This document shows, in pieces, positions 9,035 to 18,121 of a stretch of DNA of 64,000 nt. Location: positions 3,333,001 through 3,397,000 of the forward strand of contig CP053446.1 of the NCBI GenBank assembly GCA_013285405.1, read 5' to 3'. The position numbers and the translations under genes were made by a program. This DNA comes from Ignavibacteriota bacterium (GTDB taxonomy: Bacteria; Bacteroidota; Ignavibacteria; Ignavibacteriales; Ignavibacteriaceae). The notes below the pieces were generated by a model. The model was not told where the DNA came from and did no database searches. It worked only from the letters and a program-made list of their open reading frames with translations. Numbering within the stretch: the stretch's first letter is position 1; the number at the start of each line of letters is the position of its first letter.

Positions 9035-9978
9035 TGAAATTTTTTAATAATATTAATATTACACGTCTTAAAGAGGGTTTAAATAAAACCAGGGAAAAAC
9101 TTGTAAACCGAATCACCGAAACATTTTCGGGTAAAGCTGTAATTGATGATAATACTTTAGATGAGCTCGAGGAAATACTTATCACCGCTGATATGGGCGC
9201 TGAACTTTCAGAAAAAATAATTACAAATCTCAGAATCAATCTTAAAACAGAAAACGACCGAACTTTTTCAAACATTTTGAATTTGCTTAAAGTTGAGTTG
9301 CTTCAAATCGTAACTGATCACAATAATACTTCTTCAAAAACAATTGACTCCAAACCATTTGTGATTCTTATAGTCGGAATCAATGGAGTAGGGAAGACTA
9401 CAACGATCGGCAAACTCGCTAATAATTTTAGACAAGCAGGTAATAAAGTTATTGTTGGTGCTGCCGATACATTCAGAGCAGCAGCAAATGAACAACTTGA
9501 TATATGGGCTCGGCGAGCAGGAGTTGATATCGTTAAACTTGATATCGGTTCAGATCCCTCTTCTGTTGCTTTCGAAACTGTTAAAAGAGCGGTTCGTGAA
9601 AGCTATGATATTGTTTTAATTGATACTGCAGGAAGACTTCAGAGCAAGGTCAATTTGATGAATGAGTTGAGCAAAATTAAAAATGCTATATCAAAAAGTC
9701 TTCCTGGTGCTCCCAATGAAACATTTCTCGTTCTTGACGCAAATCTTGGTCAAAATACTATCTCACAAGCAAATGAGTTTGCAAAAGTTATCAACTTAAC
9801 CGGACTCATTATCACAAAACTTGATGGAACAGCTAAAGGCGGAACAATCTTTCAAATTTGTGATTCGAATAAAGTACCAGTCAGATATATTGGTGTTGGA
9901 GAAAAAATTGATGATCTTCAAACTTTTGATCCAACAATCTTTGTTGACGCACTTTTCAAAACTAATCACCACAATTAA
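9034..9978 (+). CDS. ftsY: Signal recognition particle receptor FtsY
   Basis: 314 residues, the NG core without the long acidic A domain of E. coli FtsY. The helical N domain is followed by the SRP GTPase motifs: G1 GINGVGKTTTIGKLA, the DTFRAAA insertion-box motif, G3 DTAGRLQ and G4 TKLDGTAKGG. It docks SRP-ribosome complexes at the inner membrane for co-translational insertion. The start overlaps the pgsA stop by 1 base, so the two are probably co-translated. It is the last gene of this plus-strand run, and the next gene is convergent. Confidence 0.96.
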   Translation: MKFFNNINITRLKEGLNKTREKLVNRITETFSGKAVIDDNTLDELEEILITADMGAELSEKIITNLRINLKTENDRTFSNILNLLKVELLQIVTDHNNTSSKTIDSKPFVILIVGINGVGKTTTIGKLANNFRQAGNKVIVGAADTFRAAANEQLDIWARRAGVDIVKLDIGSDPSSVAFETVKRAVRESYDIVLIDTAGRLQSKVNLMNELSKIKNAISKSLPGAPNETFLVLDANLGQNTISQANEFAKVINLTGLIITKLDGTAKGGTIFQICDSNKVPVRYIGVGEKIDDLQTFDPTIFVDALFKTNHHN

Positions 9979-10196
9979 ATTTATTCTGTTATAGAACTGC
10001 GATATCCAGTGCTTTAGAATATTTGATTCTAGAATAAAATGTAAGCCCACATTTGGTTGTCAATTTAATTACTTTGAATAATCAGAGCGAAACAGGGATG
10101 TGTATTTATTGAATGAAGTATTATGATTAAATTTTGTCTGGCAGTAAGTAAAAGGTAAATATGAGTTTACATAATATACATTATCGGACAAATATT

Positions 10197-12257
10197 CTAC
10201 TCTTTCTTGAATGCTTTGATATTTTCATCTTTTCCAAAAATAACAAGCTTATCTCCTACTTTTAATTTATAGTCAGGCTCAGCACTGATGATAGTTTCTT
10301 CAATTTCAGTATCATCAAACAACTCATTTGAATGTTTAATCATTAATACTTCCAGACCAAATATAGATCGTATCTTTAGTTCTCTTAGACTTTTACCAAT
10401 CATCTCGGGCAACACTATTTTTTCTGTTATTGAATAGCCAGTTGCTACTGATGATGTTCCAATTTCACGAATTGATTTTATATCTTCTGATAATCCTTCA
10501 GCGAGATTAGCCTTCAATGTTTCAAGATTGTATATCTCCAGAATTTCAGATCTGCTAACAGCTCCTAGTATCTTATTTTCATCGTCGTCATTTATCACTG
10601 GCAAACTATCAGCATTGACTTTACTAAACAATCTTAATACATAATCAAGATTATCTTCAGGAGCAAGAAATACAAGATTTGGGTTTGCAATATCCGTTGC
10701 TACAATGAAATCTTTAACGTTTTCATATTCTGTCATTATATTTTTGAGTTCAACTTCAGTAATGACACCTGTAATCCTGTTTTCATCATTAATCACATAT
10801 AAAGAACTACCTGGACCTTTAATAAGTTTATTAATCAGATCTGGCAGCCTGGTTGTTTCTTTTATTGAATTTAAGGGTTTTAGTTCCAGATCCCTGATCA
10901 GAATTGATTTTAAAATATTTCGTTCGCGCCCCTCATTAACCTGATATCCTTGTTCTTCAAGATGACGAAGATGAAATGATTTCTTTTGAACAAGTCTGCT
11001 GATAATAGTGCTCACAATAACCGCAAGCATGAGAGGTAACATAAAACTGTATTCTTGAGTCATCTCAAAAATCATAAGTATTGCTGTTATCGGGATTGTG
11101 TTGATCCCACCAAGCATAGTTCCCATTCCAACAAGGATATATGTTGTTGTGTCGAGATTCATACCTAGAAAATAATTTGCTCCGGTTGCAAACAGAAAAC
11201 CAATACAAGCACCCATAAATAATGAAGGTGCAAACATTCCACCAAATCCACCTGAGTTTATGATTAAAGGAACAAGAAGAAATTTTAATGCGAACAGGAC
11301 AAGGACAACTTTCCAAAGAACTTTTCCTGCAATTATATTATTTATACCCGAATATCCGATTCCAAATATATCTTTATAATAATATCCCGAAATTCCCATA
11401 ATCAGACCAACAATTATCATTATCAACCACTGAGGGATAAGACGTGGAAAAAGAATTTTCTTAAAAAAATAATTTGTTAAATTCGAATATCTGAGAAAAA
11501 GTACAGAGAAGAGTCCTCCGATTATTCCGAGAACCATATACATATAAAGATAGTGATAGCTGCCTGCATCAGTGGAAGAAAATACAATGACAGACTCACC
11601 ACCAAGTAATTCTCTCGATATTGTACTGGCAGATACAGCAGCAAGGATTATTGCAGACAGAGTTGGTGCACTAAAATCATTTAACAATATAAGTTCAATT
11701 GCAAAGAAAACACCACCAAGCGGAGTGTTAAAAATTGCGGCAATAGCTGCACCCGAACCAGCCGCTGTGAAAACTCTTCTTCTTACATCTGAAAGACCCA
11801 ATAATTGACAAATCTTGCTTGATACACCACCGCCTAATTGAGCCGCCGGTCCTTCTGGTCCAACCGTTCCTCCTGAACCGATACATATTACGGGAGCTAA
11901 GAAATGAAATATTGTAGTTTTTAATGGTATGTATCCGCCACGGAGAGCTACTGATTTAACAACTTCAGGCACTCCTTTTTTCTGAGCAATTACAGGTGCT
12001 ATTTTTATCATTAAAGCCTGTATGAGCATTCCAATAGCAGGCAGAACTATTACGGCACCTGCACCAAGAAAAAACAATCCTTCAGCTGTCTGCTCAAAAA
12101 ATAATCCGTTAAAGAAATCTATTGAATTGTGAAAAAATACTGCTGATAAACCAGCGACTATTCCAATCAGTAATGAGTAGATAGTAAAACTGAGATAATC
12201 GGGCAAGGATAAATTTCGAAATTTACCTTTGAAGAATTCACGAATTTTCGCTGCCAT
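10197..12257 (-). CDS. CLC-type chloride channel/transporter with CBS and TrkA-C domains
   Basis: 686 residues. A CLC membrane domain of roughly 430 residues is followed by two CBS motifs (near 450-580) and a C-terminal TrkA-C/RCK-type domain (near 610-686). Selectivity-filter residues GSGGTVGPEGP lie at 127-137, with the gating glutamate at 135. GGFGGMFAPSLFMGA is the second conserved filter region. FAIEL retains the position of the internal proton glutamate, so H+/Cl- exchange is possible. The CBS and TrkA-C modules suggest nucleotide control. It is a single gene, convergent with ftsY. Confidence 0.93.
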   Translation of the reverse strand: MAAKIREFFKGKFRNLSLPDYLSFTIYSLLIGIVAGLSAVFFHNSIDFFNGLFFEQTAEGLFFLGAGAVIVLPAIGMLIQALMIKIAPVIAQKKGVPEVVKSVALRGGYIPLKTTIFHFLAPVICIGSGGTVGPEGPAAQLGGGVSSKICQLLGLSDVRRRVFTAAGSGAAIAAIFNTPLGGVFFAIELILLNDFSAPTLSAIILAAVSASTISRELLGGESVIVFSSTDAGSYHYLYMYMVLGIIGGLFSVLFLRYSNLTNYFFKKILFPRLIPQWLIMIIVGLIMGISGYYYKDIFGIGYSGINNIIAGKVLWKVVLVLFALKFLLVPLIINSGGFGGMFAPSLFMGACIGFLFATGANYFLGMNLDTTTYILVGMGTMLGGINTIPITAILMIFEMTQEYSFMLPLMLAVIVSTIISRLVQKKSFHLRHLEEQGYQVNEGRERNILKSILIRDLELKPLNSIKETTRLPDLINKLIKGPGSSLYVINDENRITGVITEVELKNIMTEYENVKDFIVATDIANPNLVFLAPEDNLDYVLRLFSKVNADSLPVINDDDENKILGAVSRSEILEIYNLETLKANLAEGLSEDIKSIREIGTSSVATGYSITEKIVLPEMIGKSLRELKIRSIFGLEVLMIKHSNELFDDTEIEETIISAEPDYKLKVGDKLVIFGKDENIKAFKKE

Positions 12258-12313
12258 AAATAGTATTTCACAGAATTATTTTTATCATTAGGATTCAAAA
12301 CCTTCTTCGATGA

Positions 12314-12434
12314 TTACTTATCATACTTAAAGAAACCTTCTCCAGTTTTTCTTCCTAATTTTTTGGCTGCTACCATTTTCTTTAGTAATGGACACGGTCT
12401 ATACTTTGAATCATTATAACCATTATAAAGTAAC
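12314..12434 (-). pseudogene. Out-of-frame C-terminal tail of the hydroxyacyl-CoA dehydrogenase
   Basis: Read in the +1 frame, this segment encodes about 36 residues ending [13 protein letters not shown] and a TAA stop. GRKTGxGFYxY is the standard C-terminal motif of this dehydrogenase family. It is separated from the main frame by one extra base (T at 12431 on the plus strand). The tail is undamaged, so the indel is either very recent or a sequence error. Confidence 0.85.
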
Positions 12435-13169
12435 TTCCATAATTGCAAGACATACATCTAATCCGATAAAATCAGCTAATGTGAGCGGACCCATCGGGTG
12501 ATTCATCCCAAGTTTCATTACCGTATCTATATCTTCTGCCGAAGCAACTCCTTCCATAAGAGCAAATATAGCTTCGTTTATCATTGGCATCAGTATTCTG
12601 TTTGAAACAAACCCTGGATAGTCAAATACTTCAACAGGAACCTTACCAAGTTTTTCTGAAAGTAATTTTATTGAATTAAATGTCTCATCACTTGTGGAGT
12701 AACCGCGAATTATTTCTACAAGTTTCATCATCGGAACAGGATTCATGAAGTGCATGCCAATAAATTTATCAGGTCTGTTTGATGTTGAAAGTTCAGTAAT
12801 TGAAATTGATGAAGTGTTAGATGCAAAAATACAATCTGATTTAACTAGATTATTTAACTTATTGAAAATTGATAGCTTTGCAGATTTATCTTCAAATACG
12901 GCTTCTATAATGAGATCCATTTCTTTATCGACATTATCTAAGCCAACTATTTTTGTGATTTTAGACAATACCTTTTTTTTATCATCCTCTTTTATGATTT
13001 CTTTCTTTACCTGTCTATCAAGGTTCTTCGAAATTGTATCGATTGCCCTGCTTGCTAATTCATCATTCATCTCTACAAGACTGACTTCAAAATTATGCAG
13101 TGCGAATACATGAGCAATTCCATTGCCCATTGTTCCCCCACCAATTACAGCAACTTTATTAATAATCAT
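12423..13169 (-). CDS. 3-hydroxybutyryl-CoA (3-hydroxyacyl-CoA) dehydrogenase, C-terminus lost by frameshift
   Basis: The NAD-binding motif [16 protein letters not shown] is at the N-terminus. Further family motifs are [20 protein letters not shown] and [13 protein letters not shown]. The enzyme oxidises L-3-hydroxyacyl-CoA in beta-oxidation or works in reverse toward butyrate. The frame stops at 248 residues after IMEVTL. The next frame continues exactly as the family should (YNGY...[15 protein letters not shown], stop at 12314), and removing one base near 12431 restores 284 residues. The gene is probably co-transcribed with the thiolase 11 bp upstream. Confidence 0.9.
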   Translation of the reverse strand: MIINKVAVIGGGTMGNGIAHVFALHNFEVSLVEMNDELASRAIDTISKNLDRQVKKEIIKEDDKKKVLSKITKIVGLDNVDKEMDLIIEAVFEDKSAKLSIFNKLNNLVKSDCIFASNTSSISITELSTSNRPDKFIGMHFMNPVPMMKLVEIIRGYSTSDETFNSIKLLSEKLGKVPVEVFDYPGFVSNRILMPMINEAIFALMEGVASAEDIDTVMKLGMNHPMGPLTLADFIGLDVCLAIMEVTL

Positions 13170-13180
13170 TTATTCCTCTT

Positions 13181-14359
13181 CTAATTAAAATTTTTAACAA
13201 TTAATGAAGCTGCCTCACCACCACCAATACATAATGAAGCCAAACCATATTTTGATTTTCTTTTCTTCATTTCATGAATAAGAGTAACTAACACTCTTGC
13301 TCCACTGGCTCCGATCGGGTGTCCAAGAGCAACTGCTCCACCATTAACATTTACATTGCTGCCGTCCAGTCCAAGTAATTTATTATTTGCTAAAGAAACA
13401 ACTGAAAAAGCTTCGTTGATTTCAAAGAGGTCAATGTCGGTAATCTTTAAGTTTGCCTTTTTAAGAACTTTATTTATAGAATCTGTTGGAGCCGTGGTAA
13501 ATTGTATCGGTGCTTTTGCTGCTGATGACTGGTCGATTATTTCTACTAAAGGAATCAGTCCAAGTTGATTTGCTTTATCTTCACTCATAACTAATAATGC
13601 TGCGGATCCATCATTAATACTTGAAGAATTTGCAGCAGTCACAACACCGTTCTTGTCAAATACTGGTTTAAGTGAAGGAATTTTATCGAATCTCACTTTA
13701 CTTGGTTCTTCATCAATGTTTACAAGAACATCTTCCCTGCCAGATTTAACTTTAACTTCTATTATTTCATCTTTAAATCTTCCATTCTTTTGTGCATCAA
13801 GAGCTTTTTGGTAGGAGTTAATAGTAAACTCATCGAGTGCCTCTCTCGTAAATTTAAATTCTTTTGCACAAGCCTCAGCACAATTACCCATATGAACATT
13901 GTTATACACATCCCACAGACCATCCTTCACAAGAGAATCGATTATTTCTCCATTACCAAGCCGATATCCATTTCTGGCTTTATCAAGAATATACGGTGCA
14001 TTACTCATGCTTTCTTGACCACCAGCAATAATTATTTCAGCATTTCCAGTTTGAATAGCTTGTGCTGCGAGCATAACAGCTTTTAATCCGCTTCCGCATA
14101 CTTTGTTAATTGTCATGCATTCTGTTTTTTCGGATAATCCCGCGAAGATTGCAGCTTGTCTCGCCGGTGCCTGACCAATTCCAGCAGTTAGAACGTTTCC
14201 CAAAATAACTTCATCTATAATATCTGTAGAAATTTTTGATTCGTCTAAAATCGCTTTGATTGCAATACTCCCAAGTTGACTGGCTGATAAAGAAGATAAT
14301 GATCCATTAAAAGAGCCAATTGGAGTTCTCCTGGCAGAGGTGATTACTACTTTTTTCAT
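13181..14359 (-). CDS. Acetyl-CoA C-acetyltransferase (thiolase)
   Basis: 392 residues, the normal length for a biosynthetic-type thiolase. The acyl-accepting Cys88 is in NKVCGSGLKAV. The His motif is GGAVALGHPIGASG, and the second catalytic Cys is in CIGGGEAAS near the C-terminus. It condenses two acetyl-CoA to acetoacetyl-CoA or performs the reverse. It lies directly upstream of the 3-hydroxyacyl-CoA dehydrogenase on the same strand, so the pair would interconvert acetyl-CoA and 3-hydroxybutyryl-CoA. No crotonase or acyl-CoA dehydrogenase is nearby. Confidence 0.95.
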   Translation of the reverse strand: MKKVVITSARRTPIGSFNGSLSSLSASQLGSIAIKAILDESKISTDIIDEVILGNVLTAGIGQAPARQAAIFAGLSEKTECMTINKVCGSGLKAVMLAAQAIQTGNAEIIIAGGQESMSNAPYILDKARNGYRLGNGEIIDSLVKDGLWDVYNNVHMGNCAEACAKEFKFTREALDEFTINSYQKALDAQKNGRFKDEIIEVKVKSGREDVLVNIDEEPSKVRFDKIPSLKPVFDKNGVVTAANSSSINDGSAALLVMSEDKANQLGLIPLVEIIDQSSAAKAPIQFTTAPTDSINKVLKKANLKITDIDLFEINEAFSVVSLANNKLLGLDGSNVNVNGGAVALGHPIGASGARVLVTLIHEMKKRKSKYGLASLCIGGGEAASLIVKNFN

Positions 14360-14438
14360 TTTGTCTTTCGATTATTTGAATAATATCTTGTTAAAATTAA
14401 CGAAATATTTTCAAAGATTCAGGTTACTTTGGTCTAAG

Positions 14439-15554
14439 TTATCTGTTCAGAACAATCGAAGATAACTCAAATAAAAGAATTGCTGAAAGTAGTGACGGAT
14501 TGATATTGCTTTTTGGAAGTTTAGATAAGTTGTCAAGCCGGGTAGTTAACGCATTGATATCCACATCGGGAAATTTACTATTAAATTTCTCAAGCGTTTC
14601 TATATGATCATTAAAAAAATATTTATTAATATCTAATCTATGCTTTTGAATATCATTTAACCATATAATAATCATTGAAATAATTATGGTGTAGTTTTCT
14701 GAATGATTATCTGTCAAAATAGAATTAAGCTCATTGAAGGCAGAATTGTATTTTCTGCCAAAAGAATATCGAAGAATAGAGACCGTTTTCTCCTTAAGAT
14801 TATGTGTATCCAGATTTATCAAATGCAATGCAGTTTGCACTGATCCCATCGCGAATGGTGCAGTTTCAATTGCAGTCTTCTCATCAATTTTAAAATATTT
14901 TTGAAGAATAAAAACCAGTTCGTTCTCCTTTAATGGATCAAATCCTATTTTCCAACAACGTGATAAAATGGTCGGTCTTAATCTGTTTACAAACGATGTA
15001 ATCAGAAAGAAAATAACTTTATCCGGAGGCTCCTCCAAACTTTTTAGAAGTGCATTTTGTGCTTCGTCGCTCATCAAATGTGCATCAGTAATAATAATGA
15101 ACCGATAACCGATTTCATCATACTGCATCAACAGGAATCTTTTAATATCTCTGATACTATTGATCTTTATTGAGTTTGCTTTTTCAACTGAAATTTTATG
15201 AAATGGATTTTCAGATTTGCTGATTATTTGTTCTCTTATTGATTCTAAATCATCCTGAGAAAGTTTTTCAGTTGGTGAACTTGAATCCGTTTCATTCTTT
15301 CCGCGCGGTAATGGAAAAATTAATTTTATGTAAGGTTCCTGAAGTAATTCAACAGAGCGTAATGCTTTTTCGGCATCTATATTTTTCTGATTTGTAACAA
15401 TTGCTTTAGCAAATTGGATTGCAGCATTTACTTTACCGGTTCCATCTAAACCTGTAAACAAAAATGCGTGTGGAATTGATTCTGATTGTAAAAAATTATT
15501 TAGAGTAGCCCTGACTCTCTTTTGTCCCGGGATAGAGTCAATCGTGGAATGCAT
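14439..15554 (-). CDS. holB: DNA polymerase III subunit delta'
   Basis: 371 residues. The clamp-loader AAA+ fold is seen in IPGQKRVRATLNNFL at the N-terminus, then a Walker-A-like GLDGTGKVNAA near residue 35. ITDAHLMSDEAQNALLKSLE with EPPDKVIFF is the diagnostic sensor-1/SRC region, with SRC present in LSRCWKIGF. The delta' subunit opens the sliding clamp together with delta and tau/gamma. The four-Cys zinc module of E. coli delta' is not obvious. It sits 23 bp downstream of the DUF2795 gene. Confidence 0.88.
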   Translation of the reverse strand: MHSTIDSIPGQKRVRATLNNFLQSESIPHAFLFTGLDGTGKVNAAIQFAKAIVTNQKNIDAEKALRSVELLQEPYIKLIFPLPRGKNETDSSSPTEKLSQDDLESIREQIISKSENPFHKISVEKANSIKINSIRDIKRFLLMQYDEIGYRFIIITDAHLMSDEAQNALLKSLEEPPDKVIFFLITSFVNRLRPTILSRCWKIGFDPLKENELVFILQKYFKIDEKTAIETAPFAMGSVQTALHLINLDTHNLKEKTVSILRYSFGRKYNSAFNELNSILTDNHSENYTIIISMIIIWLNDIQKHRLDINKYFFNDHIETLEKFNSKFPDVDINALTTRLDNLSKLPKSNINPSLLSAILLFELSSIVLNR

Positions 15555-15577
15555 TCTTCAGGTGCGTTGTGCACCGA

Positions 15578-15799
15578 TTAAAATTCGTCTTCATTGTAAA
15601 AGAAATCCTCATCAGTCGGATAATCCGGCCAGATATCTTCTATAGTTTCGTAAGGTTCATCGCTATCTTCAAGTTCTTTTAAATTTTCAATAACTTCATA
15701 TGGCGCACCAATCCTGTCAGCATATTCAATAAGTTCTTCTTTTGTAGCAGGCCAGGGGGCGTCATCAAGATACGCAGCTAATTCAACCGTCCAGATCAT
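15578..15799 (-). CDS. DUF2795-type small acidic protein
   Basis: 73 residues, strongly acidic C-terminal half (LEDSDEPYETIEDIWPDYP then DEDFFYNEDEF). The N-terminus WTVELAAYLDDAPWPATKEE resembles DUF2795 proteins that are widespread in Bacteroidetes/Chlorobi. Function is unknown. It lies between the M23 peptidase (3 bp away) and holB, probably in one transcript. Confidence 0.85.
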   Translation of the reverse strand: MIWTVELAAYLDDAPWPATKEELIEYADRIGAPYEVIENLKELEDSDEPYETIEDIWPDYPTDEDFFYNEDEF

Positions 15800-15802
15800 A
15801 TT

Positions 15803-16744
15803 TTATTTTTCCGTTAGAGATATAGTTGAAGTGTCTAAATCAAAAAATGTTAAATCATCAAAGAAAAAGTTAGTTGGATCTAATGAAATTCCATCGTGAT
15901 AAACTTCATAATGCAAATGCGGGCCGGTAGAAAGTCCTGAATTTCCCGATCTGGCAATTAATTGTCCCCTTTTAACTTTTTCACCAATTTTAACTTCCGC
16001 TTTGGAAAGATGAGCGAAAATTGTTTTATAACCGAAACCGTGATCTACTTCAACAACTAATCCAAATCCAGCTTGTCTCTCAACAACAATCACCTTTCCA
16101 TCTCCGGGTGATCGGACCTCTGTTCCATAATTACAATTAATATCAATACCATGATGGAACTTTCTAACCCCTAAAATCGGATGTCTTCTCATTCCGAATC
16201 CGTCTATTGAATAATTACCCTGAGTAGGAATAATGGCTGGTATGCACTTGTGTAATTTTTCATTTAAACGAAGTTTCTCAGCTATCTCTGTTGTTTGGCT
16301 TTTTTCAAATTGAACTTCATTAATCATTTTATCAACAGATTTTATAAGATTATTTATATCTAAATCACGGATATTAAAAGTGGAAGAAAAATAATTTTCA
16401 CTACCACCGACACCAAGCTGTTTTATTTCATCTGAAATAGGTTCTAAGTTAGCAGAAATTCTTAACTCTGAATTCAAAGCAGAAATATCTTCAACATCAG
16501 CTACTATTTTTTTGTAGGATTCGGATATTCTCTCAATTTCTTTTTTAAGTACAGCGTTTTCATTTTTTAATGATGCAATCGTTTGATCAGGATTTTTTCC
16601 AAGATCAAATAGATAAGAAGTAATAATAAAAAATGCTGCAAAAAAAAGTGATAGAACTAAGAGAACCGTAAATAGTTTAAGCTTGAAATTCTTGATTTCA
16701 ATGTATTTCAAACTTGCTTTTGAAAAGTAAAATAATTTATTCAT
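15803..16744 (-). CDS. Membrane-anchored M23 family metallopeptidase
   Basis: 313 residues. A cytoplasmic N-terminus is followed by one transmembrane helix (about 25-47), then a coiled-coil stretch (about 60-170), then a LytM-type M23 domain. Zinc ligands are visible in HHGIDINCNYG (H-x3-D) and in HLHYEVYHDG. The motif GMRRHPILG before the domain is usual for the family. Such proteins cut peptidoglycan cross-links in the periplasm or, if inactive, activate amidases. The metal ligands look intact here, so activity is likely. Confidence 0.92.
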   Translation of the reverse strand: MNKLFYFSKASLKYIEIKNFKLKLFTVLLVLSLFFAAFFIITSYLFDLGKNPDQTIASLKNENAVLKKEIERISESYKKIVADVEDISALNSELRISANLEPISDEIKQLGVGGSENYFSSTFNIRDLDINNLIKSVDKMINEVQFEKSQTTEIAEKLRLNEKLHKCIPAIIPTQGNYSIDGFGMRRHPILGVRKFHHGIDINCNYGTEVRSPGDGKVIVVERQAGFGLVVEVDHGFGYKTIFAHLSKAEVKIGEKVKRGQLIARSGNSGLSTGPHLHYEVYHDGISLDPTNFFFDDLTFFDLDTSTISLTEK

Positions 16745-16799
16745 ACAACGGTGCGCAAAAATAATAATTTAGTGTAATTGATACAAGACTACAAAGAAA

Positions 16800-17813
16800 T
16801 TATTCGAAGTCATGTTCAAAATAATCTGTGGACCTCTGGGTTTTCAAACTTTTATTTGAAATCCGTTCAGAAAGCCGTCTTTTAAACATTTCGGCTGCAT
16901 CATATCCATAGTGTTTGAGAAGATAATTTAATGCTATTACTTCTGAAATAACGGTGATATTTTTTCCGGGCAATATTGGCAATTTTATGTGAAGGATTTC
17001 AATATCTCCAATGTTTAATGTTTTCTCCTCTAATCCGGTTCTGGTGTAATGAGCTTTATCATCCCAAACTTCGAGTTCGACTAAAATCTCAAGCCGTTTT
17101 TGATAACGTATAGCTCTGATACCAAAGATTCGTTCAACATCAATAATGCCAAGACCTCTTATTTCCATATAGTGTTTCGCGAGGTCAGTCCCTGAACCAA
17201 TTAAAATATTTTCGCCCTTTTTAGTCAAAATTATGACGTCGTCGGCGACAAGTCTGTGACCTCTTTCAATTAGATCTAATGCAACTTCACTCTTCCCTAC
17301 CCCGGATTTACCGACGAAGCAAATTCCAACTCCGTAAACATCAACAAATGATCCATGGATTGTTATTCTTTCAGAAAACTGATCGTCAAGAAAATCACTG
17401 ATTAAATAAACCAACTTAGTGGTTGGAAAAGGAGTAGAAAATACCGCGACACCTTTTTTCTTAGCAAAATCCAGAAGTACAGGAATTGGTTTATTATTAT
17501 TCGTTAGTATGATACAAGGAATGTTAAATTGGAAAATTGTTCCTAATGCTTTTTCCTGTTCTTCTGTTGATAATTTATTCAGATACCTGACTTCTGTATT
17601 TCCAAAAATCTGCACACGATTATATGTGAACAAATCAACAAAGCCAGCGAGTGCCAACCCTGGTCTGTGAACATTTTGATCAGAAATTTTTCGTTCAAGA
17701 TCAGGATTTTCAGAAAGTAATTCCAGCTTCCCGATTTTCCTGGCATTACTGTAAAAGAAATCTACGGTAATCGATTCCTTTCTGGAAATTGATTTGTCTG
17801 TTACAATTGTCAT
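16800..17813 (-). CDS. hprK: HPr kinase/phosphorylase
   Basis: 337 residues, two domains. The C-terminal kinase domain has His153 in TIHGSFVDVYG, Walker A GKSGVGKS at 168-175, LVADDVIIL at 188-196, and the family signature EIRGLGIIDVERIFG. In Firmicutes it phosphorylates HPr on a serine to control carbon use. In this lineage the partner is uncertain because no PTS gene is seen in the window. It overlaps the hpf stop by 4 bases, recalling the hpf-near-PTS order of proteobacterial rpoN regions. Confidence 0.94.
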   Translation of the reverse strand: MTIVTDKSISRKESITVDFFYSNARKIGKLELLSENPDLERKISDQNVHRPGLALAGFVDLFTYNRVQIFGNTEVRYLNKLSTEEQEKALGTIFQFNIPCIILTNNNKPIPVLLDFAKKKGVAVFSTPFPTTKLVYLISDFLDDQFSERITIHGSFVDVYGVGICFVGKSGVGKSEVALDLIERGHRLVADDVIILTKKGENILIGSGTDLAKHYMEIRGLGIIDVERIFGIRAIRYQKRLEILVELEVWDDKAHYTRTGLEEKTLNIGDIEILHIKLPILPGKNITVISEVIALNYLLKHYGYDAAEMFKRRLSERISNKSLKTQRSTDYFEHDFE

Positions 17814-18112
17814 TTAGCTCTGCTTTTTCTTTTTGATTTTAAAGTTTTAAGTTGACGTGATAATTTTTCAGAAGCTCCACTGACTGCTTTTATAAATTCA
17901 TCTGATTCATTTTTTGCAATTAATATGTGTCCGGGAATCTGTAAACTTATCTCTGCTTTCTTAACGCTGTCGTGATTATTCTGAAAACTAAGTATTACAT
18001 CTGCACTTATTATACCATCATTGTATTTCAATAAAGATTTTAGTTCATCCTTAATATGATCTTTTAAAGTTTCTCTTGCCTTAAACTTGCGTGCGGTTAT
18101 TGTGATGTTCAT
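17810..18112 (-). CDS. hpf: Ribosome hibernation-promoting factor (HPF/YfiA family, short form)
   Basis: 100 residues: the N-terminal HPF/RaiA beta-alpha fold only (MNITITARKFKARETLKDHI, later a VKKAEISLQIPGHILIAK region and a basic tail KTLKSKRKSRAK). It binds the 30S subunit in stationary phase. The long C-terminal dimerisation domain of long HPF is absent. It starts 9 bp after the xer recombinase stop and its stop overlaps hprK by 4 bases. Confidence 0.9.
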   Translation of the reverse strand: MNITITARKFKARETLKDHIKDELKSLLKYNDGIISADVILSFQNNHDSVKKAEISLQIPGHILIAKNESDEFIKAVSGASEKLSRQLKTLKSKRKSRAK

Positions 18113-18121
18113 GATTTACTC

